Shown here piece by piece: positions 46,448 to 54,821 of a DNA stretch of 64,000 nucleotides. Positions within the stretch are counted from its first letter, which is position 1. Each line of letters opens with the position of its first letter. The translations under genes and the position numbers were made by a program. The stretch covers positions 1-64,000 of the forward strand of contig NZ_JAKSXW010000078.1 of the NCBI RefSeq assembly GCF_022829405.1. The letters are read 5' to 3'. The stretch is from Methylobacterium sp. J-076 (lineage in GTDB: Bacteria > Pseudomonadota > Alphaproteobacteria > Rhizobiales > Beijerinckiaceae). The notes under the pieces were generated by a model, which was given only the letters and a program-made list of their open reading frames with translations, was not told the DNA's origin and searched no databases.

Positions 46448-47206
46448 TCAGCCCGCCGCCCGCTTCCGGAGCTGCAGGTACGTGGCATCGAATTCGGCCA
46501 CCCGCAGGAGTTCGTCCCACGCCTCGATCACCAGGGTGCTGCTCCGGAGCGTGATCAGGGTCTGGTCCCGCATCTCCTTGAGCACGCGGTTGACGTGCAC
46601 GGGGGTGAGCCCGAGCGCATCGGCCATGTCGGCCTGGGTGATCGGGAGCGAACAGCGGAAGTTCCCGGCCAGGCCCACCGCCTGCATCTTCAGGTACAGC
46701 TCGCAGAACATGTGCGCGATGTGCTCGAAGGCCGAGCGGCGGCCCATGCTGACCAGCCTTTCGCGGAAGATGCCGGCATCGATCAGCGTGTCCCGCCAGA
46801 ACACCGCCGCGAGGCTGGGATGCTTCGCCGTCAGCTCCCCCAGGCTCTCGTGCGGGATGAAGGCGACGCGGACCTTGGTCACCGTGGCGAGGTTGTGGTC
46901 CAACCGGTGGATCTGCAGGCTCTGCAGGTCCGGGATGTCGCCGGGGATGTGGAACGACAGGATCTGCCGCTTGCCCTCGCTGAGGAGCTTGTACCGGCAG
47001 GCCCATCCGTCGAGGATGAGACAGCAATGCGTGGGCTGGTCGCCGTCGCGCACGATGTCCTGGCGAGCGTTGAGGTTGTGGATCCTCATCGGCAGGCCCT
47101 CGATTCCCTGCCGCTCCCCGGCCGAAAGGGGGGCGATGCTTTCCAGCTTGCGGATGAGCATGCCGGGGGCCTGCGGATCGGGGACGGGGCTGGGAACGAA
47201 ATTCAT
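46448..47206 (-). CDS. Crp/Fnr-family regulator B
   Basis: A 252-aa member of the same family but more divergent: DIVRDGDQPTHCCLILDGWA, ILSFHIPGDIPDLQSLQIHR, and HTH ITQADMADALGLTPVHVNRV. It begins with a short extra N-terminus (NFVPSPVPDPQAPG). ATG 47206 has AGGTGA upstream. The ligand is unknown. It does not have the 90-aa partner gene. Confidence 0.9.
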   Translation of the reverse strand: MNFVPSPVPDPQAPGMLIRKLESIAPLSAGERQGIEGLPMRIHNLNARQDIVRDGDQPTHCCLILDGWACRYKLLSEGKRQILSFHIPGDIPDLQSLQIHRLDHNLATVTKVRVAFIPHESLGELTAKHPSLAAVFWRDTLIDAGIFRERLVSMGRRSAFEHIAHMFCELYLKMQAVGLAGNFRCSLPITQADMADALGLTPVHVNRVLKEMRDQTLITLRSSTLVIEAWDELLRVAEFDATYLQLRKRAAG

Positions 47207-47642
47207 GGCGGCTTCACCTCGGCAGGACAGGTGGAAGCACGCGGCTCTTCCAGTCACCAGAACCTGTGTCGGATCAGCTGATGATGATGGGGAACGTAAA
47301 TCTCTGTTGGCCCCATGTTCTGTCATAAGACATGTTTTATCGGAGAATTACATATCGGAAGTGTTGGTTTTTTCGGCAGCCGGCCGTGCCGCGTACCTGT
47401 CGAAATCCGGCGACGGACTTGGTGGCGACGGAGTTCGTGGCGAGGAACTCGGCGGTGCCGCCGGGCGGCGACCTTTGCCCTGGGCCGGGCGCGGATCGCT
47501 CCCACCACGACGGCATCGATACTGTTTTTGCTTCCAGATTTATTTGGATGACGGATCCATAACGTCACACACTCAGAACTTTCGCGCCCGGCCCCATGTT
47601 GATCGCGTGTGCTCATCTTTTTCGAGCAAGCGAGGTTCACGC
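47207..47642. other. Intergenic region with divergent promoters
   Basis: Between two divergent genes. The part at 47290-47350 is AT-richer and contains an imperfect palindrome (CATGTTCTGTCATAAGACATG, 47312-47332) that could be an operator for the Crp gene. No gene is supported here. Confidence 0.35.
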
Positions 47643-47936
47643 GTGTCAGACAGCATTTCCGGCCAGGACAGCCGCCAGGGCAAACGCGGCAAGCCGGCCC
47701 TCTACGTCCTGATCGTGAGCGTCGGCCTGATGCTGGCGTCCCTGGCCGGCCTGATGATCTGGCAGGGCGCGACGTCGCCGCCGGACTATGCCAGCCAGAG
47801 CCAAGCGGCCTCGCGCAAGCAGATCACCGGCTCCGAGACCGGCAAGGCGGATGCGCCGTCCTCGGCCGCGAGCAGCGGCGTGCCGGGGGGCAACCCCGCC
47901 TATCCGCAGCCCGCCGTGCGCAGCGCGAACCCGTGA
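47643..47936 (+). CDS. Small single-pass membrane protein
   Basis: A 97-aa protein: a basic N-terminus (DSRQGKRGKPA), one TM helix (LYVLIVSVGLMLASLAGLMI), then a Ser/Ala/Gly-rich periplasmic tail. GTG 47643 follows GAGG by 8 nt. Unknown function. A strong hairpin follows at 47948-47982. Confidence 0.65.
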   Translation: MSDSISGQDSRQGKRGKPALYVLIVSVGLMLASLAGLMIWQGATSPPDYASQSQAASRKQITGSETGKADAPSSAASSGVPGGNPAYPQPAVRSANP

Positions 47937-47947
47937 GCGCGTGAGGA

Positions 47948-47982
47948 AGGTGGCGGGCGGCGCTCGGCTCCGCCCGCCACCT
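47948..47982 (+). terminator. Hairpin terminator
   Basis: AGGTGGCGGGCGG pairs with CCGCCCGCCACCT around a 9-nt loop, 11 nt after a stop codon. There is no T tract. The following 370 bases to 48352 carry no supported gene but include an AT-rich stretch (48000-48115) likely to be the promoter of the next Crp gene. Confidence 0.7.
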
Positions 47983-48352
47983 CCCAGACCGAGATCGTAA
48001 GATAGAAAAACTAAGATGTTTTCGAAAATCGTTCCTGGATTTGGCGCCGGATTGCTGCATCCGTAGCAGTAATTTTCTGAGATTCCTGCTTTTTGATCAG
48101 ATAGAGTTTTGAAATTCCTGCCATGTCGCGATGGCTGTCGCCGCGATGATGCGGGCGGCGCGAGTCCTGCGAGCGTGTTTTGCTGTCTCACCGCCCGCAC
48201 GGCGTGGTTCGACCCGAGCCCATTCAGGCCCCGCCGCCCAGCCGGGGCCGTGGGGTCGTTTTCCGTGCGGATCGCCGGGGGCGTCACCGGCCGCGCCCCA
48301 CCGCCCTGTCCGCCGCCGGTCGATCGGCGCGCTCACCCGCGGGGGCGGTTCG

Positions 48353-49144
48353 ATGCCGAATGCGCTGACGCAGAAGCTCGAGGGCTTCGAGCCCCTCACC
48401 GATCACGCCCGCTGGACCCTGGACGGCCTTCTGCTCAAGGTCCGGCCCGTGGGGGCGCGCCGGGATCTGATCCTGGAGGGGGACAAGCCCGAGAACGTGC
48501 TGCTCGTCCTCGACGGCTTCGCGTGCCGCTACAAGATTTTGCCCAATGGCCAGCGCCACATCATAGCCCTGCTCGTGCCGGGCGATTTCTGCAACCTGAA
48601 CGTGTTCGTCCTCGATGAGATGGACCACGCCATCGGGACGCTCTCGCCCTGCAAGGTCGCCGACATCCCGCGCCGGGCCATCGACGAGGCGGCGAAGTCG
48701 CATTCCTGCATCGCGCGGTCGTTCTGGTGGTGCTCCCTGGTGGACGGCGCCGTCCTGCGCGAGTGGCTCGTCAACATCGGCGGGCGGTCCCCGGGCCAGC
48801 GCATCGCGCATCTTCTCTGCGAGCTGCTGATGCGCCTCGAGGTGGTGGGGCGCGTCACGGACGACAGCTACGCGTTCCCGCTCACGCAGACCGAGATCGC
48901 CGAGACGATGGGCCTGTCCGACGTGCATGTGAACCGGACGCTACGGGAGCTGCGCGCCCTCGGCCTCATCCACCTCAAGCGGCGGGTGCTGACCATCCTC
49001 AACGTCCAGCGGTTGAAGGCCTTCTGCAACTTCACGCCGAACTACCTGCACTTGCGCAACACCCGCTGGGGCGAGCGGCAGGACACGAGCGGGCCCGGCC
49101 CGGTGCCGCGGGACACCAGGGATGTCCGGGCGGGGCAGGACTGA
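48353..49144 (+). CDS. Crp/Fnr-family regulator C
   Basis: A 263-aa paralogue of regulators A and D: NALTQKLEGFEPLTDHARW, LILEGDKPENVLLVLDGFAC, HIIALLVPGDFCNLNVFVLD, HTH LTQTEIAETMGLSDVHVNRT, and the shared tail FTPNYLHLRNTRWGE with an extra Pro/Arg/Asp-rich end. It is on the opposite strand to A, B and D and lacks the 90-aa partner. ATG 48353 matches the start of the paralogues. Confidence 0.92.
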   Translation: MPNALTQKLEGFEPLTDHARWTLDGLLLKVRPVGARRDLILEGDKPENVLLVLDGFACRYKILPNGQRHIIALLVPGDFCNLNVFVLDEMDHAIGTLSPCKVADIPRRAIDEAAKSHSCIARSFWWCSLVDGAVLREWLVNIGGRSPGQRIAHLLCELLMRLEVVGRVTDDSYAFPLTQTEIAETMGLSDVHVNRTLRELRALGLIHLKRRVLTILNVQRLKAFCNFTPNYLHLRNTRWGERQDTSGPGPVPRDTRDVRAGQD

Positions 49145-49246
49145 GCCCGCCCGCGCGGGGCGCGCGGGGCCGATCCCGGTCGAGGCCGCCCCCCGATCCA
49201 CAGGAGACCGGGGGGCCGTGTGGGCGCCGCAGCGCCTCGATGGTCC

Positions 49247-49543
49247 TCAGCAGTCGCTGTCGCCGGGCTTGACCACCTTCCCCTCGGGGACCTTCGCCTC
49301 GTTCCCCGAGGGGCGCGAATTGGCGCCGATATTGTTCATCGCCCCCACCGTGCCGGGGGATTCCGCCTTGGCGCCGGGCGTCACGTTCATCGTCGAGCCG
49401 CGATCGACGTTGGAGGAGGCGTCGCCGGACTTCTGCCCGGTGCTGTCGGTGGTCGTCCCGGTCGTGCAGGGGGCGGCCGCGGCGATGCCGCCCGAGAGGA
49501 GCATCGCGGCCATCGCGCAGGTCAGGGTGGAGACGGTCTTCAT
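49247..49543 (-). CDS. Small secreted protein
   Basis: A 98-aa protein with a signal peptide (KTVSTLTCAMAAMLLSGGIA). The mature part is polar, Ser/Thr/Gly/Asn-rich and probably disordered (TTTDSTGQKSGDASSNVDRG), ending in GDSDC. Function unknown. Confidence 0.7.
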   Translation of the reverse strand: MKTVSTLTCAMAAMLLSGGIAAAAPCTTGTTTDSTGQKSGDASSNVDRGSTMNVTPGAKAESPGTVGAMNNIGANSRPSGNEAKVPEGKVVKPGDSDC

Positions 49544-49625
49544 GGCAGAATCCTTGGATAGGGGAGGATGGCGGTGGGAGGATCGGTGGCTGGACCATTT
49601 TCTGTCATCGATGGATCACAGAAAA

Positions 49626-49697
49626 TGGTCTAAGACTTTGTCTTTGCAGCATTTTATTGCGCCGAACCGGCATCCGCTTCGGCGAAAGATGCTCTAG
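49626..49697. repeat. TCTAG-bounded intergenic repeat, copy 2
   Basis: Near-identical to 43763-43831, including the CGCCGAA-N10-TTCGGCG hairpin. Its end GCTCTAG supplies the TAG stop (49694-49696) of the next minus-strand gene. Confidence 0.85.
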
Positions 49698-49960
49698 GGA
49701 GAGATGTCGGACTGGCCGGAGGCCATCCCCGAATACTTGGCGATGGCCTCCCGGCAGCCGGGCGACACCTTCCGGGCATTCGCGCGGAAGCAGGCGACGA
49801 CCTCGGTGCCGTTCGGATCGAGGCCGGCGCAGAGGCGGGTGTAGCCCGCCAAGCAGAACGGCTGCAGGGATGCCCTGGACCGTCCCCCCTCCTGAGCCTG
49901 CGCGCCGAGCGGCCCGCACGAGGCGGTGGCGAGCAGGACGAGGACGTGGAGTTTGGCCAC
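49694..49960 (-). CDS. Cys-rich small periplasmic protein
   Basis: An 88-aa protein with a signal peptide (KLHVLVLLATASCGPLGAQA) and four Cys in the mature domain (QPFCLAGYTRLCAGLDPNGT, VVACFRANARKVSPGCREAI), a pattern seen in small Cys-rich repeat proteins of Methylobacterium. It starts at GTG 49960, 4 nt after the preceding membrane-protein gene, so they form an operon. Confidence 0.72.
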   Translation of the reverse strand: MAKLHVLVLLATASCGPLGAQAQEGGRSRASLQPFCLAGYTRLCAGLDPNGTEVVACFRANARKVSPGCREAIAKYSGMASGQSDISP

Positions 49961-49964
49961 GGGG

Positions 49965-50927
49965 TCAGGCCGTGGCGCGGGTGACGGTCGGATCGACGGC
50001 CGCGGTGCGGCCGGCGAAGAAGGAGGCGAGGGCGCCGAAGATCAGGGCGAGGGCACCGAACAGGGCACCCTGCGACACCCGGCGGGCGGCGGCGTCGGCG
50101 ATCTGCTTCGACTGTTCCTTGGTCGCGGCCACGGTGTCCTTGAACTGCTGGGTGTACTGGCCGACCTGCGTCCGGGCCTGCTCGACCGGGATGTTCTGCG
50201 CCTTGGCGAGGGCCACGGCGGCCTTCTCCTGGGCGGCGGCCTGCTGGGCTCCGTCGCCCGAGACGGCGGCGCGCATGGCGGTGACGGCGGTGTCCTTCAG
50301 CGCGGCCGGATCGGACCCGGTGTTGCTGCGGACGTTGGCCTCGATGCCCGAGAACGGATCGGTGACCTTGGTGAGGGACGGGGCGGCCGCCTGCGCCAGG
50401 GTGGAGACGGACCCGCCCGCCGCGTTGCCGATCCCGCCGATGGCCGACGACGCCGTGCCGAGGGCTCCGCTGACGAGGCCGCTGGCCGCCGAGGACAGCA
50501 TGTACAGCACCACGAGGGTCGAGACCGCCCAGGCCAGGAGGCCGTGATAGCCCGCCGTCGTGGAGGACGGCTTGCCCGAGAGCCGGCCGGCGAAGTAGCC
50601 GCCCGCCACCGCGGCCAGCACCCCGGAGATGACGAACCAGAGGCCCGCGCCGATGCTGAGCGTGCTCGCCGCCGGGGTGCCGTCGCCCATGGGATCGACC
50701 GTGGAGAGGCCGATGCCGAGGCCGAGCATGTTCAGGATGACCTGGGAGATCAGCGCCACCGTGGCGCCGGCGAGAACCGCGCCCCAGGACACCGAATGGA
50801 GCATCATCGTCCGCATGTCCTCGGCGGGCGTGACGGCGCTGGTCTGGGGCAGGGTGCGGTTGAGCGCACCCCTGTCCCCGCCGGAGCGGCCGGGTGACAC
50901 GGGTGTGGGCTCGGTGATGCTGGCCAT
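49965..50927 (-). CDS. Membrane protein with four predicted helices
   Basis: A 320-aa protein. The N-terminal region (residues ~40-150) has helices VSWGAVLAGATVALISQVIL, SIGAGLWFVISGVLAAVAGG and LLAWAVSTLVVLYMLSSAAS. A soluble helical domain follows (QEKAAVALAKAQNIPVEQAR, QQFKDTVAATKEQSKQIADA), then a last helix ALFGALALIFGALASFFAGR. Related proteins are often labelled PhnA-like without evidence of function. ATG 50927 is preceded by GGAG at 7 nt; the longer frame to 51110 is not needed. Confidence 0.8.
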   Translation of the reverse strand: MASITEPTPVSPGRSGGDRGALNRTLPQTSAVTPAEDMRTMMLHSVSWGAVLAGATVALISQVILNMLGLGIGLSTVDPMGDGTPAASTLSIGAGLWFVISGVLAAVAGGYFAGRLSGKPSSTTAGYHGLLAWAVSTLVVLYMLSSAASGLVSGALGTASSAIGGIGNAAGGSVSTLAQAAAPSLTKVTDPFSGIEANVRSNTGSDPAALKDTAVTAMRAAVSGDGAQQAAAQEKAAVALAKAQNIPVEQARTQVGQYTQQFKDTVAATKEQSKQIADAAARRVSQGALFGALALIFGALASFFAGRTAAVDPTVTRATA

Positions 50928-51409
50928 GGGAGGCTCCTGGGTCTCGGTCGGGAAGGGCGGGGCGACGGACCGGGATCGGTGGATCCGGCCGCGTGTGCGG
51001 GGGCGTGATCGCGCGGCCGTGGCCGGGACGAAGGGCAGGGGGCCGGAAGGGGCGACCGGGCCGGCCCGGTCGGGGCGCGGGCGTGATCGCCCGATGGACC
51101 CCTGTGGCACGATGCCAGGGCCGAGCCGCGTTGTTCTTATCGAACAGCCTCGCCCGGACGGATGTTCCGAAATTTTGAAACAAGATTATCGCGAATATAG
51201 TAGATCAGTTTTTGAATTATTATCGATCGTCGTTCCGCGGGGGGGCGTCGAATGACGCGTCCGCTTCGATCGCGTGTCGCGTCGGCCGGAGCTGCCCGAG
51301 GCCGCCGCACGATGGCGCGGGGGCATCCCCGTCATCCCGGCGATCACCCGCGACGATGCCCGCGGGCCGGGCCATCCCCGCACCCGGCGCGGGAAGAGAG
51401 GAAGGCCGC
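50928..51409. other. Intergenic region without a supported gene
   Basis: The high-G+C parts can be read in several frames, none family-like. An AT-rich patch at 51165-51235 (GAAATTTTGAAACAAG and following) is the likeliest promoter, for the minus-strand membrane-protein operon. Confidence 0.4.
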
Positions 51410-51778
51410 TCAGATCCCGACGCTGGCCGCGCCCGCATCGGCCGCCTGTCTGGCCGTGGCGCCCTTGCGCAGGGCCGAGGCGATCGCGGCCGACGCGGTG
51501 TCGATGGCGCTGGCGCGCTCGTCACCGAAGTCGCGGGAGCTGTTCGCGTTCGCGCCCACCCGCGCGTGGAAGTTGTCCGGGAAGCGCTCGCGCATCCGCT
51601 CCTTCAGCATTGCCGTCGCGCTGCGGTAGTCCCCGTCGAAATCCCTCGCCGCCTGGACTGCCTTCGTATCGCTCCCCGAGCTATTCCGGAGGTCGATCGA
51701 TTGATGGCTCGCCTGTGATTCGTGTCTCGCCGACATGAAGCTGGCGAGCTTGGAAAAGAAGCGTTTGATGCCGTTCAT
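51410..51778 (-). CDS. Hypothetical protein
   Basis: A 122-aa protein with a basic N-terminus (NGIKRFFSKLASFMSARHES) and polar helices (YRSATAMLKERMRERFPDNF, AIDTASAAIASALRKGATAR). Unknown. An extension to 51847 is possible but ATG 51778 gives the better start. Confidence 0.55.
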   Translation of the reverse strand: MNGIKRFFSKLASFMSARHESQASHQSIDLRNSSGSDTKAVQAARDFDGDYRSATAMLKERMRERFPDNFHARVGANANSSRDFGDERASAIDTASAAIASALRKGATARQAADAGAASVGI

Positions 51779-51921
51779 GGGATACACCGGGTATTGTTGT
51801 GGCGGCCACCGCTCCATCACGTCTCTAGCACGCTTGGGCGGGCGCAAAGTTCCGAAGTGGCTCCAGGGCGGTCTTCAGCGATGCGGCGGCGGGGTCCGCG
51901 GCCAAGAGGCGGCCGGGCCTC

Positions 51922-52200
51922 TCATGGCCTGACGCGGGCGGCCCGGAGGCGCTGGCGGACCCATCGGGTCGCGTCTTCGAGGGTGTCGAACATCGGCGCG
52001 CGCACGCCGGCCAAGTGCCCCAGGCCCGCCTCCAGGAACCAGGAACCGCGCTGCGTATGGTCGGGCATGGCGAGGCGGACGAGAACCGCGACGAGAAGCC
52101 CGTTCGCGAGCACCAGCATCCCTTCACAATCGGGGCTGCCGGTATCGACGGCGATGGGCTGAAGGACGACCAGGGTCTCGACGTTGTCCTGGTCCGCCAC
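51922..52200 (-). CDS. Crp-linked ~90-aa protein, copy 2
   Basis: A 92-aa paralogue of 45155-45418: DQDNVETLVVLQPIAVDTGS, GMLVLANGLLVAVLVRL and DTLEDATRWVRQRL are almost the same. GTG 52200 lies 2 nt after the stop of the preceding Crp gene. It has 5 more residues at the C-terminus (AARVRP) because here no repeat supplies the stop codon. Confidence 0.75.
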   Translation of the reverse strand: MADQDNVETLVVLQPIAVDTGSPDCEGMLVLANGLLVAVLVRLAMPDHTQRGSWFLEAGLGHLAGVRAPMFDTLEDATRWVRQRLRAARVRP

Positions 52201-52202
52201 CG

Positions 52203-52967
52203 TTATGCTCCATGGCCGCTGGTCAGCCACGGCACCTGCCGGCGGGCACCCCATCTCGTATTCTTGAGATGTAGATAATTGGGATTGAAGCCACAGTACG
52301 CTTTGAGTTGCTCGACGTCTAGGATCGTCAAGACCCGGCGTTTCAACGTGATGAGTTCGAGCCGGCGCAGTTCCCTCAAGGTGCGGCTCACGTGTACGTC
52401 TGAAAGGCCCATCGTGTCGGCGATGTCGGTTTGGGTGAACGGGAACGTATAGCTGTTCTCGTTGACGCGGCCCACGGCTTCCAGGCGCAGGAGCAGCTCG
52501 CAGAACAGATGCGCGATCCGCTGGTCGGCCTGGCGGCTGCCGATGTTGACCAGCCATTCGCGCAGCACCGCTTCATCGACCAGGGCACACCACAGGAGCG
52601 CCCGCGTCACCTGCGGATATTGGGCCATGAGCTCGTCGATGGCCTGCCGGGAGATCTCCACCACTTGGCAGGGCGAGATCGTGCCGATGGTGTGGTCCAT
52701 CTGGTCGAGGATGAAGACGTTCAGATCGCAGAAGTCGCCCGGTACGAAGTAGGCCATGATCTGGCGCTGGCCGTCCGGCAGGATCTTGTAGCGGCAGGCG
52801 TAGCCGTCGAGGATGAGGTGGACCCGCTCGGGAATGTCGCCTTCCTGGATGAGGTCCGTGTGCGCCCGGACCTGCCGCACGCGGGGAACGAGGGCTCTCA
52901 ACGCCGCCCGATCAGCGTCGGTCAGCTCCTCGAAGCTCTCAAGCTTGCGGATCAGCGCATCCTGCAT
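52203..52967 (-). CDS. Crp/Fnr-family regulator D
   Basis: A 254-aa near-duplicate of regulator A: same start MQDALIRKLESFEELTDADR, same sensory core (QIMAYFVPGDFCDLNVFILD), and HTH FTQTDIADTMGLSDVHVSRT. Differences cluster in the N-terminus and the last residues. The upstream DNA is also similar to that of regulator A (GCATCNTGCATCGG…CCACCCTA), so the duplication included the promoter. Confidence 0.92.
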   Translation of the reverse strand: MQDALIRKLESFEELTDADRAALRALVPRVRQVRAHTDLIQEGDIPERVHLILDGYACRYKILPDGQRQIMAYFVPGDFCDLNVFILDQMDHTIGTISPCQVVEISRQAIDELMAQYPQVTRALLWCALVDEAVLREWLVNIGSRQADQRIAHLFCELLLRLEAVGRVNENSYTFPFTQTDIADTMGLSDVHVSRTLRELRRLELITLKRRVLTILDVEQLKAYCGFNPNYLHLKNTRWGARRQVPWLTSGHGA

Positions 52968-53140
52968 CGGGCCACGGTGGAAAAAGTCGATGGCCCACCC
53001 TACGTCTGGAATCGGACACCCACTCCAACATAAGATGGATATTATTCATTCGCGGGTGGCAATCTCGTGGACGGGACGCTGCCCTCGGTCGCGTCTGTCG
53101 GACCGAGGGCGCAGCCGCCCTGCCGGGTGTGGATGGCATC

Positions 53141-53875
53141 ATGTCAGAGCCGATGCAGGATACCTGCGCGAACCGCCTGCTCCGGTCCCTGCACCCGGAC
53201 GACTTCGCCCTGCTCCAGGGGCATGTGAGGCTGGCGACGCTGGCGGTGGGCGACGTGCTGATTCGGCCCGACACCGCGATCCCGCAGGTCGCCTTCGTGG
53301 AGCAGGGCATCGTGTCCCTGATCGGCAACGCCCCTGACGGCGAGCGGATCGAGGTGGGGCTGGTGGGCTTCGAGGGCCTCGTGGGCACCCCGGTGCTGCT
53401 GGGCGCCGGCCAGACGCCGAACGAGGCCAAGGTGCAGGCGCTCGGGCTGGCGCATGTCATGCCGGCCGAGGCCTTCGGCGAGGTGCTCCGGAAGAGTCCG
53501 CGCCTGCACAGGCAGCTGCTGTGCTACGTCCACGTCCTCTCCGTCCAGATCGCCTCCACGGCGCTCGCCAACGGGCGATACAAGCTGCCGGCGCGCGTCG
53601 CCCGCTGGCTGCTGATGTGCCACGACCGGACCGACGGCGATGAGCTGCCCACGACCCACCGCTTCCTGTCGCTCATGCTCGGGGTGCAGCGGCCGGGGCT
53701 GACCGCGGCCATCTCGGCGCTGGAGCGCTCGGGCCTCATCCAGCGGCAGCGCGGCATCCTGACGATCCGTGATCGCGAGAGTCTGCTCAAGGTGGCGGGG
53801 GCCTCCTACGGTGTGCCCGAGGCCGAGTATGCGCGGCTCATCGCCAGCCCCGGCCGGGCCGCCGGTCCATCATGA
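53141..53875 (+). CDS. Crp/Fnr-family regulator E
   Basis: A 244-aa regulator of a different branch: LLRSLHPDDFALLQGHVRLA, VAFVEQGIVSLIGNAPDGER, EVGLVGFEGLVGTPVLLGAG, and HTH THRFLSLMLGVQRPGLTAAI with SALERSGLIQRQRGILTI. The EGL-G motif places it among Crp-like proteins common in Rhizobiales. It diverges from regulator D across ~170 bp. ATG 53141 is preferred; ATG 53153 is also possible. Confidence 0.9.
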   Translation: MSEPMQDTCANRLLRSLHPDDFALLQGHVRLATLAVGDVLIRPDTAIPQVAFVEQGIVSLIGNAPDGERIEVGLVGFEGLVGTPVLLGAGQTPNEAKVQALGLAHVMPAEAFGEVLRKSPRLHRQLLCYVHVLSVQIASTALANGRYKLPARVARWLLMCHDRTDGDELPTTHRFLSLMLGVQRPGLTAAISALERSGLIQRQRGILTIRDRESLLKVAGASYGVPEAEYARLIASPGRAAGPS

Positions 53876-54162
53876 CGGCCGGCGCCGCGTCGTTCGGCGC
53901 GGCCGGCTGCCGCACTTCGGAGCGATATCGACAGAACACCGGTGCCGTCCGCGCTGGTGTGGACAGGATCGGCCGCCATGAAAAGCGACGATGCCCAATG
54001 AAACTGTGTTAGGATGCAGGAGAAGCGGGAAGTCGTTGACTGTGGGTGTGCATTCACGCCCGTCGCGCCGGTCGCGCATCGGGGTGAAACGACCAGCATC
54101 ACCGGGCCCGTACTTTTCCGCAGCGCGGATCGCATGGTTCCGGCATGCGGCAGAGGACGAGC

Positions 54163-54720
54163 ATGCCGTCAGAGATTGCAATCGATCCGGCGCTCCGGGC
54201 CGCCGGCTTCATCGGCATCTGGAACACGGACGTACCGTCCGCGTCGTCCATTCTGGACGACGGGGCGGCCGAGTTGCTGGCCGGTGACATCGACCTCGCC
54301 GGGCGCCCCCTTCCCCTCGAACTCGCCCTGAGGCGGACGCACCCCGAGGATCGCGACTGGCTGTTCGCCCGGATCCGGCAGGTGCGGCAGACCGGCGGCC
54401 CGGTCTCGGCCGAGTTCCGGGTCCTGACGGCCTCGGGGAAGGTCCGGTGGGTGCTCAATCAGGGGAGCCTCACCCCGGACGAGACCGGCCTGCTGAAGGG
54501 CCGCGGCGCCTACATCGACACCACCCATCATCACACGGCGTCCGTCCCGCCGCCGCGTCCCGCCGAGGTTGCCCAGGACGATCCGCTCATCGCGGCTGCC
54601 GACCACTGCCTCGACCTGCACGCGGCCCTCACCCGGACGGGGAACAGCCGCCTGCGTCACCTGTCCGAGATGCTGCTGTTCGAGATCGGGCAGAGGCTGG
54701 CCCGGCGCATGGGGCGCTGA
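54163..54720 (+). CDS. Stand-alone PAS-domain protein 2
   Basis: A 185-aa PAS protein without an output domain: ALRAAGFIGIWNTDVPSASS, GAAELLAGDIDLAGRPLPLE, RTHPEDRDWLFARIRQVRQT, VSAEFRVLTASGKVRWVLNQ and a helical tail LRHLSEMLLFEIGQRLARRM. It resembles PAS proteins 1 and 3, chiefly in the HPED-to-RWVL core and the helical tail. ATG 54163 has GAGGAC 6 nt upstream. It converges on the autotransporter gene. Confidence 0.8.
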   Translation: MPSEIAIDPALRAAGFIGIWNTDVPSASSILDDGAAELLAGDIDLAGRPLPLELALRRTHPEDRDWLFARIRQVRQTGGPVSAEFRVLTASGKVRWVLNQGSLTPDETGLLKGRGAYIDTTHHHTASVPPPRPAEVAQDDPLIAAADHCLDLHAALTRTGNSRLRHLSEMLLFEIGQRLARRMGR

Positions 54721-54760
54721 GACGCCTCGTCCGGACCGTCCTGGCCGGTCGATGCGGAAA

Positions 54761-54802
54761 GGGGATGTCCGTGCCGCACGAGGCCGGCGGCAGGACATCC
54801 CC
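54761..54802. terminator. Bidirectional terminator between PAS gene 2 and the adhesin gene
   Basis: GGGGATGTCC and GGACATCCCC form a perfect 10-bp stem, with an inner weaker hairpin. It lies between converging genes (stops at 54720 and 54822). Confidence 0.7.
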
Positions 54803-54821
54803 CCTCCCTTCCCGAATGCTC

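Noticed and set aside
46482-47936. 484-codon plus-strand frame antisense to Crp regulator B
   Set aside because: Only its last 97 codons, from GTG 47643, look like a protein; the rest is shadow of the minus-strand regulator.
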